Positions 54,107-63,271 of a stretch of DNA of 64,000 nucleotides are shown piece after piece (position 1 is the stretch's first letter; every line of letters begins with the position of its first letter). The notes under the pieces are model-generated. The model was not told where the DNA came from, did no database searches, and worked only from the letters and a program-made list of their open reading frames with translations. The stretch lies in the NCBI GenBank assembly GCA_964347475.1, contig CAYFYY010000006.1, forward strand, positions 1 through 64,000, in the 5' to 3' direction. The DNA comes from GCA-020356105 sp964347475. GTDB lineage: Bacteria > Pseudomonadota > Alphaproteobacteria > UBA8366 > JADFVY01. Position numbers and translations under genes: made by a program.

Positions 54107-55438
54107 ATGAGCGACGGATCCACCGCCACGAAACATGTCGTCACCGGTGATGTGGTGACCATGACGGACCACCGCAGCGGCAAGACTTTCGATTATCCGA
54201 TCTTCGACGGATCGGTTGGGCCGTCGGTGGTGGATATCCGGAAATTCTATTCCGATACAGGCTATTTCACCTACGATCCGGGCTATACGTCGACTGGCTC
54301 CTGCGAGTCCCGGATCACTTTCATCGACGGCGAGGAAGGCGTCCTGCTCTACCGCGGCTATTCGATCGAGGAGCTGGCCGAAAACAGCAACTTCATGGAA
54401 GTCTGCTATCTTCTCCTCGAGGGCGAGCTGCCAAACGCGGCCGAGATGGAAACGTTCAACCGGAACATCACCTATCACACGATGCTGCACGAGCAGCTGC
54501 AGTACTTCTACCGCGGGTTCCGGCGCGACGCCCATCCGATGGCGGTGATGGTCGGCGTGGTCGGCGCCCTGTCGGCGTTCTATCACGATTCGACCGACAT
54601 CTACGATCCGCAGCAGCGCATAATCGCCTCGCATCGGCTGATCGCCAAGATGCCGACGATCGCAGCGATGGCCTACAAGTACTCGATGGGTCAGCCGTTC
54701 ATTTATCCGCGCAACGACCTGTCGTTCGCCGCCAATTTCCTTCACATGACCTTTGCGACACCGTGCGAGGAGTACAAGATCCGGCGATCGGTGGCCCGCG
54801 CCATGGACCGGATCTTCATCCTCCACGCCGACCACGAGCAGAACGCCTCGACCTCGACGGTGCGCCTCGCCGGCTCGTCGGGCGCCAATCCGTTCGCCTG
54901 CATCGCCGCCGGCATCGCCTCGCTGTGGGGCCCCGCCCACGGCGGCGCCAACGAGGCGGTGCTGAACATGCTCGGCCAGATCGGATCGAAGGACCACATC
55001 AACGAGTTCATCAAGCGGGCGAAGGACAAGGACGATCCCTTCCGCCTGATGGGCTTCGGCCACCGGGTCTACAAGAATTACGATCCGCGGGCAGCCGTCC
55101 TGCGGCAGTCCTGCCACGAGGTCCTCGAGGAGCTCGGCGTGCAGCACGAACCGCTGCTTGACCTGGCGATGGAGCTGGAGCGCATCGCCCTGGAGGACGA
55201 CTACTTCGTGAACCGCAAGCTGTTCCCGAACGTGGACTTCTATTCAGGCATCATCCTGCGGGCGATGGGCTTCCCGACGTCGATGTTCACCGTGCTCTTC
55301 GCCGTCGCCCGCACGGTCGGGTGGATCGCGCAGTGGCGCGAGATGATCGAGGATCCGGAACAGAAGATCGGGCGCCCGCGCCAGCTTTACACCGGACACG
55401 CGAAGCGGCCGTTCATTCCCCTCAACAAGCGCAAATAG
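54107..55438 (+). CDS. gltA: Citrate synthase (type II)
   Basis: 443 residues, the long bacterial hexameric type with an N-terminal beta domain (FDYPIFDGSVGPSVVDIRKFY). Catalytic residues lie in HADHEQNASTSTVRL, GPAHGGANEAVLNML and GFGHRVYKNYDPRA. Condenses oxaloacetate and acetyl-CoA; the type II form is NADH-inhibited. GAGG precedes the ATG. A GC hairpin lies after the stop, between it and the convergent gloA. Confidence 0.97.
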   Translation: MSDGSTATKHVVTGDVVTMTDHRSGKTFDYPIFDGSVGPSVVDIRKFYSDTGYFTYDPGYTSTGSCESRITFIDGEEGVLLYRGYSIEELAENSNFMEVCYLLLEGELPNAAEMETFNRNITYHTMLHEQLQYFYRGFRRDAHPMAVMVGVVGALSAFYHDSTDIYDPQQRIIASHRLIAKMPTIAAMAYKYSMGQPFIYPRNDLSFAANFLHMTFATPCEEYKIRRSVARAMDRIFILHADHEQNASTSTVRLAGSSGANPFACIAAGIASLWGPAHGGANEAVLNMLGQIGSKDHINEFIKRAKDKDDPFRLMGFGHRVYKNYDPRAAVLRQSCHEVLEELGVQHEPLLDLAMELERIALEDDYFVNRKLFPNVDFYSGIILRAMGFPTSMFTVLFAVARTVGWIAQWREMIEDPEQKIGRPRQLYTGHAKRPFIPLNKRK

Positions 55439-55457
55439 CGCCGGACGCCCAGCCGGT

Positions 55458-55486
55458 CGGCGGCCACCTTACGTTGCAGGCCGCCG
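55458..55486. terminator. GC hairpin between convergent gltA and gloA
   Basis: CGGCGGCC (55458-55465) pairs with GGCCGCCG (55479-55486) around a 13-base loop. No T tract follows on either strand, so it may need Rho or only protect mRNA ends. Confidence 0.35.
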
Positions 55487-55507
55487 CCAGCCCGGTTCGG
55501 CCGGACG

Positions 55508-55921
55508 TCAGGCCCGCTCGATCAGCTCGATCTTGTAGCCGTCCGGATCCTCGATGAACGCGATCACCGACCCGCCGTGCTTCATCGGGCCCGGCGGTCG
55601 CGGAATGGGCACGCCCTCGGCCTCCAGCGCTTCACACGTCTTGTAGATGTCGGGCACGCCGATCGCGAGATGGCCGAAACCGGTCCCGAGCTCATACGGT
55701 TCCTCCTGCCCCCAGTTGTGGGTCAGCTCGATGACCGTGCTGTCCGCCTCGTCGCCGTAGCCGACGAAGGCAAGGGTGAACTCGCCGCTCGGATAATCCT
55801 TGCGGCGCGTCAGCTTCATGCCGAGCAGCCGGGTGTAGAAGTCGAGGGATTTCTCGAGGTCCCTGACCCGGATCATCGTGTGCAGGAGCCGGAATTTTCC
55901 GATATCGCCGTCGGCGCTCAT
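55508..55921 (-). CDS. gloA: Lactoylglutathione lyase (glyoxalase I)
   Basis: 137 residues with two VOC beta-alpha-beta-beta-beta modules. Metal ligands are placed as expected: His14 in LLHTMIRV, Glu in STVIELTHNWG, His in GFGHLAIGV and Glu near the end in KIELIE. MLRVRDLEKSLDFYTRLLGMKL-like start is diagnostic. It turns the methylglyoxal-glutathione adduct into S-lactoylglutathione. Same strand as the lpx block, 52 bases after lpxB. Confidence 0.94.
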   Translation of the reverse strand: MSADGDIGKFRLLHTMIRVRDLEKSLDFYTRLLGMKLTRRKDYPSGEFTLAFVGYGDEADSTVIELTHNWGQEEPYELGTGFGHLAIGVPDIYKTCEALEAEGVPIPRPPGPMKHGGSVIAFIEDPDGYKIELIERA

Positions 55922-55973
55922 GGACCGTCCTTTCCATATATTGCGGGAGTTCGCACGCGTTTCCTGCGCCCGT

Positions 55974-57131
55974 TCATGGCGCAGGATCGCCGATTATGTC
56001 AAGAATCGCCCGCGCCGCGCGGCGGCTCGGGGCCTCCCCGCCAAGCCCGAGCTGGCGAAGGGCCGGCTGGCTCGCCGCGACCTGGGCCGCCCCGGCCGGG
56101 CCCAAGAGCCGCTCCAGCTCCTGCGCAAGGCGGTCAGGCCGGCAGTCACCCTGGATCAGTTCCGGCACGATCTCGCGATTTTCGATGATGTTGATCAGGT
56201 TTCCGTACTTGACCGATACCAGTCGCCGCACGATGAAATGCGTAAGAGGCGCAACCCGATAGGCGATCACAGTGGGCACACGCGCCAGCGCCAGTTCCAG
56301 GGCCACGGTTCCGGAGGCTGCGAGGGCCGCGTCCGCGGCCGCCAGGGCGTCGTTCTTGTCCGTCCCGCCGCGCACGACGAGTGCCCGGCCGGGCCAATTG
56401 CCGGCGAGGCCTTCGACGATGGCGGCAACGCCGGGTACCGTCGGGACGACGACCCTCATATCGGGGGCGCGGCGCCGGAACAATTCCAGTGCCGCCCCGA
56501 AATCGCCGGCGAGCCGCGAAACCTCGCCGCGCCGGCTGCCCGGGAGCACGCAGATGACCGGCGCGTCGCTTGCGATCTCGTGCCGGGCACGAAATCCCTC
56601 CCCGTCGCCGCGGCCGGCGCCGCCTTCGATCACGGGATGTCCGGTAAACGTACAGGGCAGGCCAGCCGGCTCGAACCACGGCGGCTCGAAGGGAAGCAGC
56701 GCGAGCAGATGCGAAAAATCGCGGGCAAAGCCCTTTGCGCGCCCCGGCCGCCAGGCCCAGACGGTCGGTGCGACATAATGGATCCGCGGGATCGTGCGCC
56801 GGCGCACGCGGCGCGCGACGCGCCGGGTGAAGTCCGGCGAATCGATGGTCACCAGGGCGCGCGGGGCAACCCGGTCCACAGCCTCGGCGGTTTGCCTGAT
56901 ACGGCGCAGCAGCCGCGGCAAATGCGGGAGGATCTCGGTGATCCCCATCAAAGAGATCTCTTCCATCGGAAAGAGGCTTTCCAGACCCTGGCGGGCCATC
57001 AGTTCCCCCCCGACACCGCTGACCTCCACGGTTCCGCCGGTCAGTTCGCGCAGCGCCGCAATGAGGCGCGCGCCGAGCACATCGCCCGACGGCTCGCCGG
57101 CAATCATGAAGACCGAGAGGGCGCTGCTCAT
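55974..57131 (-). CDS. lpxB: Lipid-A-disaccharide synthase
   Basis: 385 residues. GT-B type glycosyltransferase family 19: MIAGEPSGDVLGARLI near 9-24, GVGGELMARQGLESLFPMEEISLMG, IDSPDFTRRVARRVR and YVAPTVWAWRPGRAK. It joins UDP-2,3-diacylglucosamine with lipid X. Start overlaps the lpxI stop (ATGA). Member of the lpxD-fabZ-lpxA-lpxI-lpxB run. Confidence 0.96.
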   Translation of the reverse strand: MSSALSVFMIAGEPSGDVLGARLIAALRELTGGTVEVSGVGGELMARQGLESLFPMEEISLMGITEILPHLPRLLRRIRQTAEAVDRVAPRALVTIDSPDFTRRVARRVRRRTIPRIHYVAPTVWAWRPGRAKGFARDFSHLLALLPFEPPWFEPAGLPCTFTGHPVIEGGAGRGDGEGFRARHEIASDAPVICVLPGSRRGEVSRLAGDFGAALELFRRRAPDMRVVVPTVPGVAAIVEGLAGNWPGRALVVRGGTDKNDALAAADAALAASGTVALELALARVPTVIAYRVAPLTHFIVRRLVSVKYGNLINIIENREIVPELIQGDCRPDRLAQELERLLGPAGAAQVAASQPALRQLGLGGEAPSRRAARAILDIIGDPAP

Positions 57132-57949
57132 GTTTCCTGGGCGACGCCGAGGACGAATATTCCGGCCGCATCCGCGGCACGGACCAGTTCGTCGATATCA
57201 AGGATGAGAGTCGAACCGGCGCCGACGGCGATACCGCGCAATTGCGCCGCGGCGACCCGTTCGATGGTCTCCGGCCCGATGGTCGGCATGTCGACCCGGG
57301 GTTCCTGACCGCGTTTCGAGAATTTCACCAGTACGCCACCGGGGCCATCACGTTTCAGCGCCTTGCAGCGCGCGATCAAGGCATCCGTGCCCTCGACCGC
57401 TTCGACCCCGAGCACGATCCCCTGTTGCACCACCACGGCCTGCCCGATGTCGACGTCGCTGAGCGCTGACAGCACGGCCATGCCGCGCTCGATATCCGCG
57501 CGTGCCTGCTCGTCGGGGACCACGGAACCGAGTGGACCCACATCTGCGGTCAATCTGGGCAGAACATCATGGGCACCGATAACCGTGTACCCTTCCGACT
57601 CCACTTCATCGATGACCGCGCGAAGCAGCCCGTCGTCACCAATTCCCTTTCGCCCGAGCCGCGCGAAGAATTTCATTACCCGCATGTCCGGCCTGAGATC
57701 GAGGAGCGACGGGCGCCGCACCCGGCCGGCCATCACCAACTCTTCGACACCCTGCTCCTTGAGGATTGCGAATCCCTTCCCCGCCGCGCCCATGCGAACC
57801 CACTCGTGGGGAACCTGGCTAACGATATCGGGATCGGCCTGGCCCTTCAGCGCCAAGACAAAGAACTCGCGTCCGGACTCCCGGCACGCATCGATCAGCA
57901 GCTTGGGCAAGCGGCCGCCGCCAGCGACGATGCACAGCTTACCCGCCAT
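57128..57949 (-). CDS. lpxI: UDP-2,3-diacylglucosamine pyrophosphatase LpxI
   Basis: 273 residues from ATG 57949, within the last bases of lpxA. DUF1009 family: KLCIVAGGGRLPKLLIDACR, RPDMRVMKFFARLGRKGIGDDGLLRAVIDEVE, DADIG-like SDVDIGQAVVVQQG and PTIGPETIERVAAA. LpxI is the alphaproteobacterial replacement for LpxH, hydrolysing UDP-diacylglucosamine to lipid X. Overlaps lpxA by 11 bases and lpxB by four. Confidence 0.95.
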   Translation of the reverse strand: MAGKLCIVAGGGRLPKLLIDACRESGREFFVLALKGQADPDIVSQVPHEWVRMGAAGKGFAILKEQGVEELVMAGRVRRPSLLDLRPDMRVMKFFARLGRKGIGDDGLLRAVIDEVESEGYTVIGAHDVLPRLTADVGPLGSVVPDEQARADIERGMAVLSALSDVDIGQAVVVQQGIVLGVEAVEGTDALIARCKALKRDGPGGVLVKFSKRGQEPRVDMPTIGPETIERVAAAQLRGIAVGAGSTLILDIDELVRAADAAGIFVLGVAQET

Positions 57950-58739
57950 GCTCCGACTTCGGCACGACCAGACCGCGCTTGGATTCGCCGCGTATGAAGG
58001 CGGCAACCTGCTGTACCACGGCGTTATCGGCAAACTCGCCCGCAACCCGTTCCAGCCGGTCGTCCAGCGTGCCGGCGCCGCCGAACAGGCCCTTGTATGC
58101 CGCCCGGATTCCGTGGATGGTCTCCCGATCGAATCCGCGGCGCTTCATCCCGACGATGTTGAGTCCGGAAAGGCTCGCCCGCTCGCCCGCGACGGTGCCG
58201 AACGGAATGACGTCGTGCTCGACCCCGGAGAGGCCGCCGATCATCGCGTGGGCGCCGATGCGCACGAACTGGTGGACCGCCGCGAGACCGCCGATAACAG
58301 CGAAGTCCCCCACGACGACGTGTCCGCCCAAAGTCGCATTGTTCACCATGATGACATTGTTCCCGACCTGACAGTCGTGGGCGATATGGGCGCCGATCAT
58401 ATACAGCCCACCGTCACCGATGCGGGTTTCCATGCCGCCGCCCTCGGTGCCCGGGTTCATGGTCACGTATTCGCGGATGACGTTGTTCCGGCCGATGGTC
58501 AGCCGCGATTCCTCGCCCGCGTACTTCAGGTCCTGCGGTACCAGACCGATCGAGGCAAAGGGATAGATATGCGTGCCCGCGCCCACCGTCGTGCGGCCAT
58601 CGACGACGACGTGAGGTTTCAGGACCACCCCCTCCTCCAGCGTCACGTGCGCGCCGACGACGCAGTAGGGGCCGATGGTAACGCCGTCTCCGATGGTGGC
58701 CGTCTTGTCGACGATGGCTGTGCTGTGGATCTCTGTCAT
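57939..58739 (-). CDS. lpxA: UDP-N-acetylglucosamine acyltransferase
   Basis: 266 residues, left-handed beta helix of hexapeptide repeats followed by a C-terminal helical part. HSTAIVDKTATIGDGVTIGPYC at the start and MIGAHIAHDCQVGNNVIM with the catalytic His. It acylates UDP-GlcNAc at O3, the first step of lipid A. Start overlaps the fabZ stop by four bases. Confidence 0.96.
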   Translation of the reverse strand: MTEIHSTAIVDKTATIGDGVTIGPYCVVGAHVTLEEGVVLKPHVVVDGRTTVGAGTHIYPFASIGLVPQDLKYAGEESRLTIGRNNVIREYVTMNPGTEGGGMETRIGDGGLYMIGAHIAHDCQVGNNVIMVNNATLGGHVVVGDFAVIGGLAAVHQFVRIGAHAMIGGLSGVEHDVIPFGTVAGERASLSGLNIVGMKRRGFDRETIHGIRAAYKGLFGGAGTLDDRLERVAGEFADNAVVQQVAAFIRGESKRGLVVPKSEHGG

Positions 58740-59197
58740 CGATCGACGAGCATGGCGGCGAAAGTTGCATCCGCGACGACCTTTCCGTCGACCATCGCCT
58801 TGCCCTCAAATTTCCAGACCGCGCCGCGGCTCTGTTTCTTCGTGACATGGATGCGCATGACGTCGCCGGGGACGACGGGCTTGCGAAACCGGGCGGAGTC
58901 GATCGACATGAAGTAAACCAGTTTTCCCTCGGCCTCATGCCCCAAGGTATGGCAGACAAGCACAGCCGAAGTCTGGGCCATGGCCTCGACGATCAAGACA
59001 CCCGGCATGATCGGTTGAGCCGGGAAATGTCCCTGGAAATGCGGCTCCGCCACCGACACGCATTTTACGCCCACTGCGCTCTCGTTCGGCACCAATTCGG
59101 CGATCTTGTCGACCAGCAGGAACGGATAGCGGTGCGGAATCATCCGCATGATTCTGTTGATATCGACTTCGTCGTCGGGACGCGGATCGTCGGCCAT
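58736..59197 (-). CDS. fabZ: 3-hydroxyacyl-ACP dehydratase FabZ
   Basis: 153 residues, hot-dog fold. HRYPFLLVDKIAEL at 27-40, catalytic His in FQGHFPAQPIMPG and catalytic Glu in VLIVEAMAQTSAV. It dehydrates 3-hydroxyacyl-ACP in fatty-acid synthesis and competes with LpxA/LpxD for the 3-hydroxyacyl pool. One base after lpxD, within the standard lpxD-fabZ-lpxA order. Confidence 0.96.
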   Translation of the reverse strand: MADDPRPDDEVDINRIMRMIPHRYPFLLVDKIAELVPNESAVGVKCVSVAEPHFQGHFPAQPIMPGVLIVEAMAQTSAVLVCHTLGHEAEGKLVYFMSIDSARFRKPVVPGDVMRIHVTKKQSRGAVWKFEGKAMVDGKVVADATFAAMLVDR

Positions 59198-59198
59198 G

Positions 59199-60227
59199 CT
59201 ACCCGGCTTTCCTCTGTTTTCTTACCAGACGCGAAAGGAGAGCAATTTCCTTAAAAAAGTCCCGTACCGGCCGGGCCGGCGTCCCCATGACCCGCGCGCC
59301 TGGCGGAAGGTCCTTCAAGACACCACACTGCCCACCGATCTGGGCGCCTGTCCCGACCTTGATGTGCCCGGAAAGACCGCTCTGCCCGGCCATGATCACA
59401 AGATCGCCCAACTCGGTACTGCCCGAAATACCCGACTGCCCGGCGATCACGCAACCGCGCCCCATCTTCACGTTGTGGGCGACATGCACGAGGTTGTCGA
59501 TGACCGTCCCCGCGCCGATCACGGTATCGGGTCCGGCCCCGCGGTCGATGGCGCAGTTCGCACCGATATGGACGTCGTCTTCGACAATGACCCGCCCGAG
59601 TTGCGGCACTGCGAGATGTCCGCCCGGGTCCATCGCATAGCCGAATCCCGGCTGACCGATGCGGACACCCGGGTAGATCAACACGCGCGCTCCGATGAAG
59701 CAATGCGACAGGGTGGAGTTGGCGCCGATGACCGTATCGTTGCCGACCACGACACCGTCACCGATCACCACATTTGCCCCGATGTGACAGCGCGCGCCGA
59801 TTTCCGCGTGCGCGCCGATGACCGCTCCGGGCTCCACCCTGATATTCTCGCCCAGCCTCGCGCTCTCGCTTACCGTGGCCGACGACGCGATTCCCGGTTC
59901 GAGCTCCACTGCCGCATAGAACGCGCCTGCGACCATCGCATAAGCTTTGTACGGGTTCGGGGACAGGAGGCATGCCATGCCCGCAGGCGCGTGCTCAACC
60001 GAGTCCGGTTTCATGATGCAGGCGCCGGCCGAACTGGCCTTCATTTGATCGAGATATCGGGGGTTGTCGAGAAAGCTGATATCGGCCGGGCCGGCCGCCG
60101 CAAGCGGCGCGGCATCAATGATCTGCTTTTCCGGATCGCATCCTGCCGCCGGTTGGGCGCCGCACATGGCGGCCAGCTCGGCGAGCTGAAACGGCCCTCC
60201 GCGCCGAAAGAAACGGGCATCGGCCAT
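59199..60227 (-). CDS. lpxD: UDP-3-O-acylglucosamine N-acyltransferase
   Basis: 342 residues. N-terminal uridine-binding domain (about 1-100; FLDNPRYLDQMKASSAGACI), then hexapeptide repeats with IGQPGFGYAMDPGG and the catalytic His in LVHVAHNVKMG. It adds the second acyl chain during lipid A synthesis. Starts four bases after the ompH stop. Confidence 0.96.
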   Translation of the reverse strand: MADARFFRRGGPFQLAELAAMCGAQPAAGCDPEKQIIDAAPLAAAGPADISFLDNPRYLDQMKASSAGACIMKPDSVEHAPAGMACLLSPNPYKAYAMVAGAFYAAVELEPGIASSATVSESARLGENIRVEPGAVIGAHAEIGARCHIGANVVIGDGVVVGNDTVIGANSTLSHCFIGARVLIYPGVRIGQPGFGYAMDPGGHLAVPQLGRVIVEDDVHIGANCAIDRGAGPDTVIGAGTVIDNLVHVAHNVKMGRGCVIAGQSGISGSTELGDLVIMAGQSGLSGHIKVGTGAQIGGQCGVLKDLPPGARVMGTPARPVRDFFKEIALLSRLVRKQRKAG

Positions 60228-60231
60228 GTGC

Positions 60232-60810
60232 TCAGTCTGCCGCCGGTTTGACGGTGACTTTGGGAAGCTTCTTGTTCAACCGTTCCATGACCTCGTCGGT
60301 GATGAACAGATCCTTGCTGGCCATCACGATCGTGCCGGTACCCGGACCTGCATTCATGACAATGTCATAGCCGCGTTCCTTGACCATTTCGCCAAGGATC
60401 TCACGCAGCACCGTCTCGATCTGGCGAAGGCCCTCATCGCGCATCTGATCCAAGGTGCGTTTGCGGTTCTGCGCGTGGCGCTGCAATTCGCTTGCCTGCT
60501 TCTGGAATTCCTGCCGCTTTCGCGCGAACGCCTCCGGCGAGAGCACCGCCTGCTGCTGTTTGAGTTCCTGCTGCGCCTCTTCAAGTTTGGTCTCGGCGTT
60601 CTTGATTTCCTTTTCGTAGATGGCGCGCTGTTTGTCGAATTGCTGGCGCAGGCTCTGCCCGGCCTTCGATTCGTGAATCGCTTCCGCGTAATTTATGACC
60701 GCAATCACCGGAGGATCGCCTCCGGCTTGCGCCAACGCGGCGCTCTCAGGGAACCATGTCGCCGAAAGCAGAAGTCCCAGGGCAAACACCAATCGCGAAT
60801 GAAACGTCAT
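60232..60810 (-). CDS. ompH: OmpH/Skp-like periplasmic chaperone
   Basis: 192 residues from ATG 60810. Signal peptide about 1-28 with cleavage near ALAQA. A long coiled coil, about 55-125 (KQRAIYEKEIKNAETKLEEA, QQELKQQQAVL), forms the Skp tentacles, followed by a small beta domain (YDIVMNAGPGTGTIVMASKDLFIT). It holds unfolded outer-membrane proteins for BamA, encoded 16 bases upstream. Confidence 0.92.
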   Translation of the reverse strand: MTFHSRLVFALGLLLSATWFPESAALAQAGGDPPVIAVINYAEAIHESKAGQSLRQQFDKQRAIYEKEIKNAETKLEEAQQELKQQQAVLSPEAFARKRQEFQKQASELQRHAQNRKRTLDQMRDEGLRQIETVLREILGEMVKERGYDIVMNAGPGTGTIVMASKDLFITDEVMERLNKKLPKVTVKPAAD

Positions 60811-60826
60811 TGTAATCCATACCTGT

Positions 60827-63217
60827 CTAGAAGCGGGTGCCGAAACGCAATCGGAACACCTCCGTCTTGTCGAAGCTTTCCTGTCGTATCGGCCATGCAA
60901 AATCAAGACTAAGCGGTCCGACCGGGGAATTCCATGACAATCCGGTGCCCCAGGACACGCGCACCGAGGGATTGTCGCGGATATCACTGGTTCCCGACGT
61001 GTCGACGAAATCAATATCCGTCAGCGTGCCGAAGTCGCTGAACAGGAGGCCCTTGATCCCGTATTCGTCGGGCAGGCCGATCGGGAAGGTGAACTGCAGC
61101 GAGCCGTAGGCGATCTTCTTGCCTCCCAGCGAGTCGCCCGTATTGATATCGCGCGGTCCGACCCCCGCGGTCGCGAACCCGCGCAAGCTGTTGCCGCCCA
61201 GGAAGAAACTGTCTGTGATGCGGATATCCTCGCCCAGGCCCTCGACGATGCCGGTCGTCGCCGTCAGGCTGGCGATGATATCGTCGGTAATGGGCAGGAA
61301 ATAGCCACCGCTCAGGCGGCCCCTCACATAGTGCAAGTCGCCGCCGAGTCCCGCGTAATCGGTCGACAGGCGGATGTAATACCCTTCGGTCGTATTGATG
61401 GTCCTGTCGCGACGATCATAGGTGAGATCCTGGCCGATTAGCGAGGTCACGGTCGTGCCGTCCTGCTGTTGGATTGCCACGGAAGCCGACGCCGGATCGA
61501 TGATCTCGATCTCGTCCTGGCGCACGGTGTAGCGCAGCCGCTGCGACCATCGTTCGTTGATTTCATATCCCAGGCGCAGGCCGCCGCCGGTCCTGGTGCT
61601 GGTGAACGAGCTGAAATCGGTGTTGTCCTCGGTGATGTGGAACAGGTCGATACCCGCCGACAGGTTGCGATCGAGGAAATACCGTTCGGTGAAACTGATG
61701 TCGAATTCCTGGCGCCGCTCCCCCGCCGTGAGCGTTATCCGGATGTCCTGGCCCTTGCCGAGAAGGTTGCGCTCCCGCAGCGCGATGTTGCCGATAACGC
61801 CATCGGCCGTCGAATAACCGGCTCCGATGCCTAGTTCGCCGGTCGATTTCTCGGCCACGTCCATCTTGATCACGGTGCGGTCCGGAGCCGACCCTTCTTC
61901 CGTCTTGACTTCGACGCGGGAAAAGTACCCGAGGTTCTGCACGCGGGCTTTGGACCGCTCCAGCTTCGCAGCATTGAAGGCGTCCCCTTCGACGAGCCTG
62001 AACTCCCGGCGCACGACGCGGTCCAGCGTTCGCACGTTGCCGCCGATATCGATGCGCTCCACGAAGACGCGCGGACCTTCGTTGACATCGAAGGTGATAT
62101 CGATGGTCCGTTCCTCGCGGTTGCGCTTGACTTTGGGGCGGACGTCGACGAAGGCGTAGCCGAAATTCCCCACTTCCGTGGTCAGCGCGAGCACCGAGTC
62201 CTCGACCTCCTTCGCGCTGTAGGTATCCCCTTGCTTGGTCGTCAGCAGCTTCTTGAGGGGCTCGGGATCCAGCTCCGGGATCGTCGTTTCCACGTCGATC
62301 TTGCCGAACCTGTAACGCTCGCCCTCCTCGATCGTGAATGTGATGAAGAACGCATCCTTGTCCGGTGACAGCTCGGCGATCGCAGACAGGATGCGAAAAT
62401 CGGCATATCCCTTGTTCAGGTAGAATCGCCGCAACGTATCCTGGTCGAATGCAAGCTGGTCAGGATCGTAGGTGTCCGCGGAGGTGAAGAAACGGTACCA
62501 CCGCGACTCCCGTGTGAATATCTCGCCCCGCAGCGTCCGATCGGAAAAACGCTGGTTGCCGACGAAACTGATGCGGGCGATCTTCGTGAGCGGGCCTTCA
62601 TTGATCTCGAAGACGAGATCGACGCGGTTTTGCTCGAGCATGATCACCTTCGGCTCCACGGTCGCGCCGAACCGCCCGTTGCGCCGGTAGACCTGGAGGA
62701 TCCGCTTGACGTCGGCCTGTACCTTGGTGCGGGTGTACACCACGCGCGGACGCAGCTGCACCTCCTGGTTCAGGACGTCATCCTTTACCCGAAGGTTCCC
62801 TTCGAAAGCGATTCGGTTGATGATCGGGTTTTCCACCACGCGCACGATTATCACGTCACCCTGGACGCGGATGGCAACATCCGCGAACAGGCCGGTTGCA
62901 AACAGCTTCTTGAGGGATTCGTTGATATCGGCGGGGCCGAACCGGCTGCCGGGCCGCACCGTCATGTACGAGGCCACCGTTTCAGCCTCGATCCGCTGGT
63001 TGCCCTCGACGAGGATGCGTTCGAGCGTCCGCTGGCCGACCCCCGGTGCCCCGGTCTCATCGGTCGGCGCCGGCTGCGCCTCGGCCGGCGGTTGCGGCGC
63101 GCGCCCCGGCGGCGCCACGATCACCGGCACGCCCGTGCCTTCCTGGGCGTAACCGGCAGTCGACAAGACAAGAACGGCACAGAGCAGGACGCCCGGTACG
63201 CCAACCCATTTCAGCAA
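60827..63217 (-). CDS. bamA: Outer-membrane assembly factor BamA
   Basis: 796 residues from a TTG start eight bases after a strong GGGGAGG; no in-frame ATG serves better. Signal peptide 1-25 (LLCAVLVLSTAGYAQ), a Pro/Ala stretch, five POTRA domains from about 62 (ILVEGNQRIEAETVASYM is the first) to 420, then the 16-strand barrel with the conserved SFFLGGNSLRGFATAGVGPR near 690 and a C-terminal Phe. It folds outer-membrane proteins. Lies between rseP and ompH as usual. Confidence 0.96.
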   Translation of the reverse strand: MLKWVGVPGVLLCAVLVLSTAGYAQEGTGVPVIVAPPGRAPQPPAEAQPAPTDETGAPGVGQRTLERILVEGNQRIEAETVASYMTVRPGSRFGPADINESLKKLFATGLFADVAIRVQGDVIIVRVVENPIINRIAFEGNLRVKDDVLNQEVQLRPRVVYTRTKVQADVKRILQVYRRNGRFGATVEPKVIMLEQNRVDLVFEINEGPLTKIARISFVGNQRFSDRTLRGEIFTRESRWYRFFTSADTYDPDQLAFDQDTLRRFYLNKGYADFRILSAIAELSPDKDAFFITFTIEEGERYRFGKIDVETTIPELDPEPLKKLLTTKQGDTYSAKEVEDSVLALTTEVGNFGYAFVDVRPKVKRNREERTIDITFDVNEGPRVFVERIDIGGNVRTLDRVVRREFRLVEGDAFNAAKLERSKARVQNLGYFSRVEVKTEEGSAPDRTVIKMDVAEKSTGELGIGAGYSTADGVIGNIALRERNLLGKGQDIRITLTAGERRQEFDISFTERYFLDRNLSAGIDLFHITEDNTDFSSFTSTRTGGGLRLGYEINERWSQRLRYTVRQDEIEIIDPASASVAIQQQDGTTVTSLIGQDLTYDRRDRTINTTEGYYIRLSTDYAGLGGDLHYVRGRLSGGYFLPITDDIIASLTATTGIVEGLGEDIRITDSFFLGGNSLRGFATAGVGPRDINTGDSLGGKKIAYGSLQFTFPIGLPDEYGIKGLLFSDFGTLTDIDFVDTSGTSDIRDNPSVRVSWGTGLSWNSPVGPLSLDFAWPIRQESFDKTEVFRLRFGTRF

Positions 63218-63271
63218 CGACTATGCCTCCCCGTGCGAGGCCTTGTTCAAGTTATTGTCCTAAGGCGGGTG

